A stretch of DNA of 64,000 bases from Casuarius casuarius (lineage: Eukaryota; Chordata; Aves; Casuariiformes; Casuariidae), in contig PTFA01000029.1 in NCBI GenBank assembly GCA_003342895.1, positions 2,355,951-2,419,950 of the forward strand, written 5' to 3'. Below are positions 34,800-47,459 of the stretch, in pieces (the stretch's first letter is position 1; every line of letters begins with the position of its first letter). The position numbers were made by a program, and so were the translations under genes. A model generated the notes under the pieces. That model was given only the letters and a program-made list of their open reading frames with translations. It made no database searches and was not told where the DNA came from.

Positions 34800-36230
34800 A
34801 GCGTGCTGCAAAGCACATCTCAAGCAGCGGCTACTGCATGCTTTTCTCATTCAAAATGGTGTTGTGCTTATTCATCTTTGTGCAGTGTCCCCTGTGATTG
34901 CATGCGGCTGCATGCAATACTGGGGAAGTTAGCAAAAATTCAATTATATCGACTTACACAAGAAAGAGACAATAACAAATGTAATGGGTAGTTGTTGTTC
35001 CATATTTTATGACCCATTAAGACGTTGGTTTCTAATATCCTCTACTTTTAGTGTGAGAATGAAATTAAAACAACGATCTTCAGGATGAGGCTTTTTTCCA
35101 TGCGAAGCCCTGAGCTGCCAGCTAACCAAATGCAGACACACATAAATCAAGACCTACTCGAATCGGGTGCATTCAGATACTTGCTGGGAATAAACGGAAC
35201 AGCATTTCTCTTAGAAAAGGTGCTTCTCGGTAGCAAATACGCCAAGTGGTCATCCCACTCTGATGTTATGCAAATCTAATTGTGGGCTCGATAAATATAC
35301 AGCGGGGAAGTGAATCCGAAGAGGTTATTGTTTAATGTTCCTGCTTTGAAAGATCCACCTTCTAATTACTAGGTAAGCAACCACGCAGTCTGCAGACGGG
35401 CAATAGGAAACTCGAAGCACTAAGTAAGCTAAAGCAAGTGGAGAATTGTGCTGGTCTGTAGCATGTTCCAGGCACTGATAACCAAAACCGAACAATTTTA
35501 GGGGAGACCTGAAAAAGACAGATTTTTGAGAGAGGAAAAAAATCAGTCACCCAGACTCGAGGTTATTGGCGAAGGAATCTCTGGCATCTCCCGCTGCGGG
35601 ATGCACATATCACCGGTGACAGCTTAACGTGCTGCTGCTCCCTCGCTGGGTGCACAGCTCCATTTACACAAGTAATAAAGCCCGTGAGTCTCTCCTAACA
35701 GTGCTTTCCTCCTCTAGCTCACCTTTCATTAAGGTTTCTCATTACTACGCAACATGAGGGCCCAGATAAAAAAAAGCAAAGTGCAACTAAGTCTGCAAAA
35801 TCTTCCTTTTAGAAGTGAGAGCCGAAATGACCTCATTTAGATTCGGGCTGTTACCGCAGGAATTTCCCTCCCCGGTATTCAGATTCTGCTGGTGACAACA
35901 AAACTAAGAAGCTGCTCTTACTAACACATGCTGAATATGACTGCTTTTTGTTATAGTCGATGGCTAAAAAGCTAGTGAGGCACATTCCAGTGTTAGACTA
36001 TTACTATAAATAGACAAAGGAAAGGATAAAACTCTGGCTCCTTGAGGTACAGCACTTTAATGTTAATTGTGGCTTAGGAGCCATGCTCAGGAGCTGAATG
36101 AATGACCATTTGTTTGCAGTGTCTAAGCTATGACTGCAGCCAGTTTATGGCAATTTAACAGCGCATTTATAGCTGAGGTTAATAATTTCCCTGCGGTATT
36201 TCTTAGCTCATTGCAATCATTTGACACCTT
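34800..36230. promoter_or_regulatory. Candidate conserved non-coding region
   Basis: This stretch lacks repeats and open frames of note but is rich in motifs typical of developmental enhancers: a POU/CEBP-like inverted repeat at 34,897-34,918, TTAATGTT, CTAATTAC at about 35,362, and GATAAATATAC at about 35,289. It borders the CpG-island region on the right. Only an alignment to other birds could confirm constraint. Confidence 0.3.
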
Positions 36231-37850
36231 GAATGGCTCCTCCCCGCCCACCATCTCCAACTGCCTTGACCAAGCTGTGACATGCTGCCAAAACTGCAGT
36301 CGAGGCCTCCTTCAGAGAGCTCCTGCCTCAGATAAGCTAGAGATGGATTTTTTTCCTAGCAAAAATATTGTCCCCTTCTCCCAAAAATCATTCTGAGTCG
36401 TAAAGCACTCTTTCCTAAATCCATCAATTCTGAAGGCCACGTTGCGGGGAGACATGCATGAACTTCTCCATCTGAGACCCGCCAGGGCTGTCCCGGCCCC
36501 ACCACCTCTCCAGTGGTCTCTTCCCAAAGTCTTCCCTGGAGAGAAAGCAGGGCAGCCCACAGCCCCTCCAGGCAGGAGGACGGTGGGACTCCAGATCTAC
36601 TGCTGCTCAACCTGCCTTCAGTGAAGGGACCACGGTCTTCCTTCAGCTCACAGCTGTCTGGCACATCTCCAGGCAATGCTTGCTTGCTTTTAAAAAGAAA
36701 GCAACCCACAGGCCTCTCCTCCGCACCACCCAATGCGAGGCAGTCTCCGCAGAGCCTGCGCCAGAGGCGGTTTCTCATCACTTACCTTCTGTGCAAAGCC
36801 TGGAGGCATCTCCGCTTCCTCCCTGATGCACCTCAGAGTCCAAAAGCACCGGGGCACCCACTGGACGAAACAGCTACCTGAGCCCTGGGCATGGACCCTC
36901 TGGAGAGCGTCCTCCCCTCAACCTTCCCCAAAGGCCTTGCAGTTTCCCCCAGCAGACTTCCCTCTCGCGGTGTCCTTCCTCCCCCCGCCGGGGCAGGGAC
37001 AGCCCCAGGGGCAGCTCCCGGCTGGCACGGGCAGGGAGCAGCCCTCCATCGGGCTCTTCCCTCCGCACCTGGGCCGTGATTTAGCTTGCCCCAAAAGGCT
37101 AATTCAGTGCCCCCACTTCTTCAAAGCTACTTCAGGGTGTAATTTCCAAATTAATTGTTGCTGGCTAACATGCTGGGGGCTGGCGTTCAACAGCACACAG
37201 CGCTCTGGGCCTTTCTAGGGCCAAATCACCTGAAGGAAGAGCAGCTGCTCTTCCTGCAGCGCTTGGAGAAGCCACGCGTGTCCTCTCCCCCCATCACGAG
37301 AGGAGTTCCCGCAGGCCACCTCTGCCCAGGGCTGAAAAGTCAGCTCCTGGCGTGGGTCCCTCCAAGGCTTTTGGACCATCTCTGGGGAGAGCAGGCCCAA
37401 GATGTGTATGGAGGCCCTGTCTCAAGGCAGGGCAGGTGGGAGAGGGGCTCTGAGGCATAGCCTCGGCGGAGCTTCCTCCTCCGGTGGGCACCCTGCTCAC
37501 GGGTGTGCAGGCCCCCACGGGAAGCAGCAGCTGCACACGCTCCCCTGGGGAGAAGAAAGCGCTGAGAGACGAGTTTCGGTGCCAGTTTGAAAGGCACAGG
37601 TTTCTCATCATTAACCCTCTGGCTTCCCAACACACCCTGGGCCAGTGTATTGCCATCTCCCTTGGCTCGTGCTTAGGAAAAACAGGCTGCAAGGACATGC
37701 TCTCTCAGGGCAACCTCCTCAAGCTTTACAGCAGGGCTGCTGCACCCAGTTGTGTCTCCAAATAGGAGGAGGGAGCAAGAGAAGCAAAGAGGCTGTGCAC
37801 GTGTCCACCGAGGACTTATTGAGCTCTACATGGACAGGGTGATTTGAGGT
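36231..37850. other. GC-rich, CpG-poor stretch without recognisable gene
   Basis: Many overlapping open frames occur on both strands (up to 161 codons plus, 141 codons minus) because the sequence is GC-rich. They are Pro/Ser/Leu-rich without domain signatures and CpG is not enriched. A hidden exon cannot be excluded. Confidence 0.35.
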
Positions 37851-37851
37851 A

Positions 37852-38040
37852 TCACAGAATCAGAGAATGGCTGAGGTTGGCAGGGACCTCTGGAGATCAT
37901 CTGAGACAAACCTGCTGCTCAGGCAGGGTCACCTACAGCAGCTTGCCCAGGACTGGGTCCAGGCAGCTTTTGAGCATCTCCAAGGATGGAGACTCCACAA
38001 CTTCTCTAGGCAACCTGTTCCAGTGCTCAACCACTGGTAA
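37852..38040 (-). mobile_element. CR1 LINE 3' end (antisense)
   Basis: The plus strand begins with the two 8-mers CACAGAAT and CAGAGAAT (37,853-37,868), the reverse complement of the CR1 terminal repeats. It continues with the standard antisense CR1 order: 'ggttggcagggacctctgg', 'agatcatctgag', 'ggatggagactccacaac', 'ggcaacctgttccagtgctc'. The element is 5'-truncated at about 190 bp, as most CR1 copies are, and its good match implies a fairly recent subfamily. It is the clearest indicator of a bird or other sauropsid genome. Confidence 0.93.
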
Positions 38041-40380
38041 CGGCCAAACTGTCTGGAATTAAGTGTCAGTCAACATTTGAAAATTAAAACAAAGCTTTTG
38101 CAGAGAAATTTATCTTTCTTACCTTCACCCCTGCTGCAGGTCTCCTCCTCTTCTATGTAAAAACTGATATTCCCTACAGGGCCCCAGTCCAGTTCTGTTC
38201 CTTGATGCCTGTGGGAGCCTTCACCGCCTCCAAAGTATGATCATATAAGCATAGGAGACTTCATCTCCCAGCTAGACCTCTCCCATTTGATTTCATTGTC
38301 CACCTATTTGATGATTCAGATTCAAATATTTTATCTTTTGCCATTTAACTTTTGTCAACAAATTTAACTTGCAGAAGCAGATTGTGAACTCTGTGGGACA
38401 GAAACCATATTTTCCTAGTGTGTTGTACATAGTAACAGTTTCTATGTAATATTCCACAGAAGTGAGAGTCTTTATAAGAAAGACTATATATAGCAACTCT
38501 AATGAAATTACCTCTAATCTTAAATATAACATGTTCCCTTCCAAACTGCAGGTCTTCAGCACATGTATTGTTCCCCTTTATCAAAAATAGGGGAGTTGGA
38601 TTGCCTTTTTTCTGTCTTCCCGCAACTCTACCTGCCCCCTGTTTAGCCTTGGAGCCACTTCAACACACCTTTCTCTTCTGAAATATCACATGGTGGTACC
38701 TAGGAAATGTCACAGACCTCCTTCGCCACTTCCCTCCTGCCAACCCCATTCCCCATTTCCCATGCAAGAGCCTTCTGCCCCTGCCTTTCTTGGCATCTGG
38801 AACATCTGCTGCCTCACCAGTTCTCCCCATTACCCACATTCCAGTGGAAAACAGGTCTGGCACCTTTTGGCTCTGCTTATTTTTTATTTGCTGTTACTAT
38901 CTCTGTAAAAATGAGGAGATAAATCTTATGTAAAAGACAAAATGAAATCATACACATCATGAGGACAAACAAAATTAAATACCACCTCAGTTGCCCAGTT
39001 AGACAGGAGAGAATTGAAACTTCCCTTTAAAGGTACATTCACAGCAAAGTCGCTGCAACATCAAAGAAACTTTAATGGTCTTAAATATTCATATCTGTGA
39101 ATTAGGCTTCTTGGGTTAATTTGTACTTGTGAATTATACTAGATCCTGCACAGCACAGCAATGCAGCCATCCAGGTTAAAAACGTACACAATAAGTTTTA
39201 GTGTATAATGGAAGACAAGGGATTCCAGTCCAGCCAAGAGAGAAAGAGTTCCTTGGATCGCTGCACCCTCATGTGTAAAGTTATTAAACTTATTTATCTG
39301 GACCATCTGCTCCTAGTGCTACTGCAAGAGGGCAGGGGAAGCTAAGGGCAAGCTGCTTACAATACCTTGTTGTATTTAGCTTCTTATCTGGAACCTGAGT
39401 CACAGTTGGCTGGTGATCCAAAACTGAGAAGCAAAAGACACCCAAATGAAATGTAGTCAACTTGAGCACTGGTTTAGCATTTCACTAACCAGCTGCTTCT
39501 CTTAAAATCACTTACAACTTACGTTACACATACTGAAGGAAAGAGCACTCCAGAAGCTACAGACACTCTATAGACACACAAAAATAAACAGCAGCTTAGC
39601 TAGTTGTATATAGTTACGAGAAAAAAAAATAGTATCTCTATTATGCATTTCAAGCTCATGGGTAATAAGAATCCGATTTTCCTTTTGCGTATACTATCTG
39701 CTTTCTATTATACTTCAGACAATATTTAAAGAACTCAAATGAGCAAAGGATACATGATGATGTAGCTTTCTACCCAAGCGGATGCTGTGGTATCGCTTGT
39801 TATGCGCGCAGAATTGTCTTCACTACGTAAAACTGGTATCATGCTCTTACAGGAAGACCCAGGCACCCAGTCCCAGCACTCCTTCATTCGAGTGCACCCA
39901 TTTTCTGCACCCAAAGGAACCTGGCTTTGTTGGATAAACAATGGGAGAAGTTCCCCCAAAATACACGTTTTAGATGCCCTTCAAAGGCCAGATCTGGCCA
40001 ACAGCACTCTGTATCACATACATTGCAGTAAGCAGTAGATCATGGTTTGGCAGGAGATTTACCTGCCAGTTGCTGAACTGTCTGGGAGCTAATAAAAAGA
40101 GGCCTTGCTGCTTCAGGCTACTGCATTCCTGACGCTCACACGCTCGGGACCTGCTGGCCTGGGCCCCGCTCTCCCCCACCAAGCAAGGAAAACTGGATCC
40201 AGGTCAGTGAAGTCACTCTAATTTCCAGTAATGATTATCACGTTTGGCTGCATCTGAGTCACAGCCTTTTGGCTTGGGTTGTTTCATATGAGCCTCGTGG
40301 TCTCCCTTTGCAAAGGGCAGCCAGCCAGGGTCAAGGCCAATACCGCTAGGCACATCGCTTGCTCTCTCTTTCCCAGCTGA
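38041..40380. other. Non-coding stretch
   Basis: No supported gene or repeat; short frames only. Confidence 0.5.
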
Positions 40381-40383
40381 CTA

Positions 40384-41489
40384 ATGCTCCAAATATCAGT
40401 GGGGGATTATCTACCCCAGGTGGAATTTGAACTTGGGATGTTCAAATTCCAAGTAATAGTTCAATTTAATGAGCTGGAGTCCAAGCTCTGTGATCGCCGT
40501 CGTCCAGAAATTCTCACCAAGCACCAAGCTGTACCAGGAGCCTGCCATCTGCGAGCCCCGCACCCCTCTCGCTCGAGGTTAGAGTTGCAACTGGGCTTTG
40601 AAAAAATCCCCTCACAACAGACTCTCATTTTCTGTTTTACCCTTCTGAAATGCTCTGTTTGCTCAACCAGCCAACTATGCTCAGCCGTCGCCTCTGAGCA
40701 GAGGAAGTTCGGCGATCGCTTTGACCCCGGTACCCCCGGTGCAAACGCAGCTCAGGCGTGCGGCAGCACAGCCACCACCAAGAGCTGCATCAGAGGCAGC
40801 CACAGGTGCTCGGGAGGTGGGAGAGCAGCAGAGCTCTTCTCCCCTCTACTTTGCCCTTTATTCTGTCTTTTCTGATGTTTTCTTCCTCCTCCTTTCTTTC
40901 CGTCCAGATCCACACCTCGGTTCAGAAACCTCCTTTGCTTCCCCCTAGGTTGGTCCATCATGGGTCCACAGCGCCAGCCTGCCTCTGGCCTTTATGGAAA
41001 CCTGGGGACAGCCGCCTGATACTGAACTCGAGGCTACGCTTTTTTTCAGGAAAAGACCATCAGCTGGCCCGCCATGACTGGTCCCAAACCTCTGCACCTC
41101 CATTTCCTTCTCCAGCTTTTAATCACAAGTCTAAAAGGACACAACCTGTCTGGGCAAGTTCATGCTGTTTTCCAGAACAGTTCATCCCATCCTTTTCCAA
41201 ACAAATCCCTTTTGCTAGGTCACTGGAACATATGGATGCCATAGCTGGGACACCAAATCCGCACTTCGTACCTGCATCCACGCCGGCACCGGCTCAGCAC
41301 TGCCTGCAGCTCCCCCCTCCCAAGCTGGTGTCTCTGCCCCCGTCGCCATCCCGTGCTCTGCCGCCACTGCTGCCAGCTGCTCAAAACCGAGCGGCATTCG
41401 CTGCGAGTCAGTCACTGAGGTACCTACATCCCTCACTCCCAGAATTTCCCCATAAAACAGCGGGCAGATGTTCTCCAGATCCAATCTAA
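40384..41489 (+). other. Overlapping long open frames of unknown status
   Basis: Two overlapping plus-strand frames occur: 40,384-40,875 (163 codons) and 40,758-41,489 (243 codons), the latter the longest uninterrupted frame in the window that does not read through N. Neither shows a signal peptide, repeat or domain I know. The 243-codon frame is rich in Pro, Ser, Leu and His, a composition typical of non-coding GC-moderate DNA. A strong splice-acceptor match (long pyrimidine tract ending CCGTCCAG at 40,907) lies inside, so part of it may belong to a spliced transcript. Chance is still the leading explanation. Confidence 0.2.
40421..40451. repeat. Perfect 12-bp-arm inverted repeat (hairpin)
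   Basis: TGGAATTTGAAC (40,421-40,432) and GTTCAAATTCCA (40,440-40,451) are exact reverse complements around a 7-nt spacer. The arms contain TGAAC/GTTCA half-sites resembling nuclear-receptor elements, so a protein dimer site is as plausible as an RNA hairpin. Confidence 0.85.
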
Positions 41490-44400
41490 TGCAAGAATTT
41501 CTTTCGTTAAACTCCCACCCCAGAATTCCTCATATCATCCGCAGTGCTAACACAGGGCAAGACTGGACGTTACTCCGACACCTAGCCACCAACAAATTCA
41601 GATTTGCTGTTAATAAATGTGAGGAAGTGCGTCGGAGCTTATGAGCCTGTGACCTTGCCTCAGGCATAATAATGAATTATTGTTTTTGCCTTACCTGCCA
41701 CCTTCTCTTGCATTTTCCAGGATGTGAAACAATTAATCATGGAAGGGGGGAGGCAGCCTCCAAGAGCGGCTTCCTCCGAGTTAGAGGATAAGGAAAGAAA
41801 TGAGCTACAGAATATTTCAACCCAAGCAAAATGCATTAAAATAACATTTTGGCCCCAAGTAATTCTACAGAAAATTAGATATGATCTCCGCCGAAATGCT
41901 AACTGGAGCTGGCCGAATATTTGTCCGGGTTTTGGCCGGTGTTTGGGGGTTTTGTGCCTTTTCATAAACTAATTTAGAAACAGGACGCAGAGGTGCCTCT
42001 TTGGTGTTTCCCCCCCAGTGCAGCGGGCTGTCTCCAGACAACAGACACACCACTTCATTTTGTCTATACTACTTTTTGTAGAATATAGTGATCTGACACT
42101 ACATTTTCCTCCTCTGATATATATATTTGTTTTTCCTTGTTTATATTTCAGACCTCCCCTTTTTTTCCCCTCTCTCCAGGCGTCCTTATTGACAGACTAA
42201 TAAATATTACACGTCTCTTTCCTGTGGATTAGGAGGGCTGGAACTATCTGTTCAAATGCTCAGAATAATCCATTTTTTCACTGCACATAATAGAGGAAGG
42301 GAAGAAAAAGAATCATAAACCATGATGGGTGATCAGGCAGGGGAACAGCGTGTACACAAAATGCTCTGTAGTTGTTTTGGAATTACATTGTGCCCATTTT
42401 TGAAAGCTTAATTTGTCATTTCAGGATTTTGTATACCAGAGGATACAGCTGCAGGCTTGAATCATTGTATTCCTGTCAGGGCAGCTAACAGAAATCATCT
42501 AGGAAGTAAAGCATGTAACAGTATTGCGAGGTATATTGTTTTAAGTAGGCCAGATAAGGATGGGCTTGCCAAAAAGGGGCATTTCAAAACAGCAACATAC
42601 GCGTACTTCTGGCAATACAGGATGTGGTCGCAAGCTCTTGGGTCAGAAGAAGTCTTCTGGTCTTCTGGAGCACCTAAATATCCCAGGAGGTCACAGACTC
42701 TTCTCCCTTCTCGGAGGCAGAAACCCTTTAAGAAGTCATACACTGCATTTCTGGACCAGCCACAGGAAAGCCTTACTAGATGAGACAGGAATTGCAGCGC
42801 CGGTGAAATATGGCTGTGAAGTCTGGTGATGTAGACAAGACCAAGGCAATGGAACTTCCTAAAATTGCTGGTTTTCCTCAAAAAAGTCATCGCCTGCCTT
42901 TATTTGCCAGAAAGCTAGCCACCAGCACACAAAGCTTTAAGAACACAGGGTGCCAAGTGCATAAAACAGAAAGTGTAAAGGAAAAAACAAGACATAAAAA
43001 ATTAAATAATGGATTTTAACACTCATTTCTTCCTTGCTACAATTTATAAAATATGAGACAGTAGAAGGTGCCTAGCACCAGAAGTACTGTCAAAAAAGGC
43101 TCATGCAAGATTTTATTTTTATGAAGATGTCTTGAGAATGAAGACAAGCAAAACATGGCTTTCAAATAGATACAATTTTTCACAGTCAAAAAGATTAGTT
43201 TTACTCAATATTATGGTTAAATGGGAAGAGCAAGCTGGTTATTAGATGACACTAGAAAAGAAACAGAAGAACACTGCTGTCCTATGAAAAAATTTGAGGG
43301 ATCTTGATTTCCTATAAAGACAGAGAGAAGCTTCTGAGATATTTTGAGGTAGCAGATTTGAACCCACTGAATCAAACAGGCAGCCCAGTGAAACGCTTAG
43401 GTTAAGACTAGATGGTAAGTGGAGGACGAGGATGTCAGAGCAGCCAGAAAAAGTCTGCTAAAAGGGCCTGACTTGATTTAATACCCTGCTGTAGACCACA
43501 GCAAGGCCAGGCTGCAAACTCTGGGGAGAAAACCAGGCGGTGCCCCCGAGGACTGAGCTAGCAGAGCCAGCTGCACAGCAACAGAGATGCAAAGCCCGAT
43601 GTGTGAGACCCAAGAAAAGATTTGCAAAATCCAGTATTTTTGCAAGGAGGCGCACAAAGGGTTTCCTGCGCGTTGGAAAAGCGAGCATAAGCTTCTACAG
43701 TGCCTTACCCTTTAGGCAAATCTGCTGTATTCATAAGAATATTGTGAGAACTTACAGAAAAGAACAGAATATACCTTCAAAAAAAATCCCAAGGGTGCAC
43801 AGCACGCATGGAGCAGGAGACTTCAGCAGCTCTGTGCAGGGACGAGCAGCAACAGAATAGGAGGAAAAAATCTTCATGGGGGGGTTTCAAGCAGCAAGGG
43901 CACCCCACCGGCAAAACATCAGCGTGAACACGAAGATCTTCAACAACTTATAAATTGAACACTTGCGTGAGAGTGGATTATCCAAAGTTTCAATACAGGA
44001 CTTGAAAAGAAAATGTAATCATGATCATGGCTGAACAAGTGAACTCAGGTATCACAGCGGGAAAATCATTTCCACCGTAGATACAGGCAAGATGGATGTT
44101 AGAGTAAAATGGAATATTGAAGAGTTTGTTTTGAATAATAGAGATTCTGCAGGGCTGAAAATGTGTTAAGCATCAGAGTTTGAATTTATCCCCTCTAACT
44201 TTGGGGGTCTCCAACATGGAAACCTATGTCTGAACCACCTCTCTAGAGTCTCTCTGTGGTCAAGGGAGAAGAAAGGTCATGCAGCATATTTGAGCTATTT
44301 TAGAGTCTATCTATCTTAGATCTATCTTATGACAAGGTGAGCTGTGAGCTGTACCCTGGAAGTGCATATTTTTCTCCACAAGATTAAAAAGGGAGGCTTT

Positions 44401-46150
44401 ACAACACAAGTATCTACACATGAGCTCATTTCAGCACCTGAAATTAGAGTGAGATTCATCTTACCTTCTTGAGTGAGACTTCACAACATAGGACAGGAAC
44501 TTGTAAAGATAAATATAAAGAGATGCATAACTAAAGAGGGGAGAAAAGCAAAATAAAAGCCCAGTTCCCAATCAGTAGGCAAAGGCAATAAAGTGATCAG
44601 ATACAAAGAGGCAGAATTAAAAAGAAAAACAAGTGTAAAACAGTGTTTCTGAACATAAGGAAATTCGATTCACAGTCCAAGGTTGGCACGGGCCTGTTAT
44701 GCTAGAAAAATATGTATTGATTTTGGACCACTGTTCTCAGAATCCAAAAAATAGCATTATTAAAGATTACAAACAAGTAACAAGAGGATTTCATGCATGA
44801 AAGTCTATCTGCTAGTCATAGCACAACAATTATGGAAAGAACAGATAACAAACCACATAGCTTGATTGTTATGAGCTTAAGTGTTTCAGGGGAAAAAGCC
44901 CTCATGAAGAAACTCTTCCGAGTCCAAAGCAATTTGGCTTAGTCTGGAATCTCCTGTTTATCAGCCTCGCGGGGAGAGATGCTCCCAGTTCCAGCCCAGG
45001 ATACAAATGCACAACGAGGTACTGTTCAGGTGTATAATGACATCAGCCTGGATGCAAGTCCATGCTCCTCAGGCCTAGGAAGGGATGACTAGAAGAAAGC
45101 AGACCTATAAGAGAAACAGAAAACCTTATGCCACGTTCCTCGAGAAAAAGGGGAGATGGCAGCTCTGATTCGCCAAGCTCCAGCATGACCCAGGCTCTGG
45201 CCAGGTTCATGGCACAGGTAACGTCAGTGAGAGGGGCTGCGGGGATCACTGCAGAGCCACCTGAGATGTACGAGAGTAAGGACGCCAACTCCTTCATACA
45301 ACCAGCTCCTGCTCATTTGCTTTTATCAACACTATACACGTTTTTCCTTTCAAGCAGCCCTTTAGGACACTAAGGCTGAAAGGCAAAGTCTCCTGGAGCA
45401 CCCTGCTCAGAGCAGTTTTGGGCATAGTAAATACTTTCAGCCAACAGAAAGACAAAATATCCGTCTCTCCAGCTGGCAAGAATATTTGCTAATTTGCCTC
45501 TTGCATTAAGATGCAGCTGAGTCACTGCCCCAAGCCAAACTTCTCATCAGCAACCACCGCCTACACATACTGTGTAGACCCGCAACAAGAAACACCTGGA
45601 GGTTTCCACCATTTCAGCCCAACACTGTGGCCATCCCCCAAGACTGAGCCACCCCGCGGAAAGGGGCTGGTGTCACCCAGTCCAGCCAAGGGTGCCGGAG
45701 GGAGCGCCCGGCTCCAGGGCATCGCTAAGGCCCAGCTGCGGTCGCTGGCTGTTCCCCGTGTGTCTAGAGAACCGCTGTGCCCAGGGACTTCTGTAAGCAC
45801 TAGGGTCGCTTTAGGAAACTGGGAATTTTTAGCCTCTGGCGGAGGCACGCGAGAGGGTGAATGGAGTGAGTGAAAGGAGAAGAATTTGATGCTGTTCTGA
45901 ACTCAGTGAAAACCAAAAAAAGAAAAAAATATTCTTGCGGAGGTAAAAAAGCTGATGTATAGCCGAGCATGTTTTTGGAGTGGCAGCCACCAACGCCTGC
46001 TAATAGCAGTAGAAATCCCCCCACTTTGGCTATGTATCAGCTCTTGTATAAACTCACCTGAAGGCCGACAGGCATCCTGGGTTGGTTGCTTCAATATGTT
46101 TCATTGCTTCAGCGCTTGTGAAGGAAATAAGTTTCTGTCACGGATGGCTA
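41490..46150. other. Non-coding stretch
   Basis: Homeodomain-like motifs (ATAATGAATTATTG, CAATTAATCATGG) near 41,667-41,740 hint at an enhancer. From about 42,780 to 44,700 the plus strand is A-rich. Three TATC (GATA) motifs lie within 19 bp at 44,308-44,326. A mild CpG increase occurs at about 45,640-45,780. I identified no transposon or exon. Confidence 0.4.
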
Positions 46151-46164
46151 AGAGCTACACACAA

Positions 46165-46490
46165 CCTGCACTCTCACCTCGCCGGGGTACCTCGAGCAGC
46201 AGCTCCACCGCTCCGGGACAGCCTCCGAGGCCGCCGGGGCTGCGGGCTCCCGCTCCAGCCCCACGTCATGGCTGCAGCTCCGGGAAGCCTCTACCCCCAA
46301 AGAGACAGAAACGCCACTCACCATCATGGCACACGGCTCCTCTCCCGATCCAGCAACCTGCCGGGAGCCCAGCGGGAGCAATGGCAAAGGAGGAGGGGTT
46401 TAGCGATGGCGGTGGGGAGCAACCTGGCCAAGGGGGCTCAGCGAGGACGAAGGTGTAGGCGAGTACCACGGCCTTTTCCCGGCACTACCT
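46165..46490. promoter_or_regulatory. Small CpG-rich block
   Basis: CpG is dense at about 46,180-46,300 and thins towards 46,490. Open frames on plus (136 and 167 codons) and minus cross it but carry no recognisable domain. It may be a minor orphan island. Confidence 0.4.
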
Positions 46491-47455
46491 GACCAAGGTA
46501 AGGGCAGGCATCAGCCAGCGCTCACAGCCCGGCACGAGCCAGCGTGGGCATTGCCACAACAGCACCGCACAGGCCATTGCAAGGGAATAGCTACAGCTTG
46601 TCTGCGTACAATGTACTCGAGATGCTAATGCATTTTAATTTTCCATGAATTTGCAAAAGCAGGATCCTTCAAATGATGGCTCATGCTTCCTTACCTAGCC
46701 AAACATTTACTATATTTTTCAGACACACACTAGTATTAATTTAATCTTGATTCGTTTTTTTGATTTTTTTTTTCCTCGCCATGAATCTGGCTATAATTAA
46801 ATGTCCTCTTCCCGTGACATTTGCTAAGATATAGTGAGGCCAGGGCATTTAGAGACTCATCCAATATTACTAGCATTTCAATTAGTGTAAGTGCATGAAG
46901 TAAAAAAAAAAAAAAAAAAAAATCCCACAAATAAAACAAAAAACAGCCCAGTCACTTGAACTCATACACATGGGACAGTTTGTTTTTTTAATTAACAGCA
47001 ATTTGTTTTAAGGAAAGTCAGTCTGACTGGATGGTAGAAGTCCTAGCAAAGTATGCATGTTAAAGCATGCTGAACTTCTTTCCATTTTCTCCTTGGAGGT
47101 GTAATATATTTTCTTTTCCGCAGCTGAAGTTCTATGTTGACACTTCATTTCTACGCTGCTGCCCTTATTTGGGTAGATTTTCATATAGGAAATTTCCTAC
47201 TGAGTAAGGCTGCTTTACTGAACAAAGCTTATTCTCTTGTGGTCCATCGTATCAACATGCCCGAGCACGGACTGGCAAAGGTACGTGTAATATTCTCACC
47301 AACTTACGTTTCTCTTTAAAAGCAATCACTGAGAATTATGGTATTCTTGTAATTCTTATTTTTCAAGGAAGATTTCTAAAAAAGAGCTCCTCTGGGAGTT
47401 CACAGATACGATCTTCTCCGAATGAGGTCATTAAAGCAGGAGTCACATCCTGACG
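46491..47455. other. Non-coding, AT-rich
   Basis: A run of 21 A lies at 46,902-46,922. The surrounding AT-rich sequence has several ATTA/TAAT motifs but no gene. The A-run is not preceded by a recognisable retroposon body. Confidence 0.5.
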
Positions 47456-47459
47456 TATG

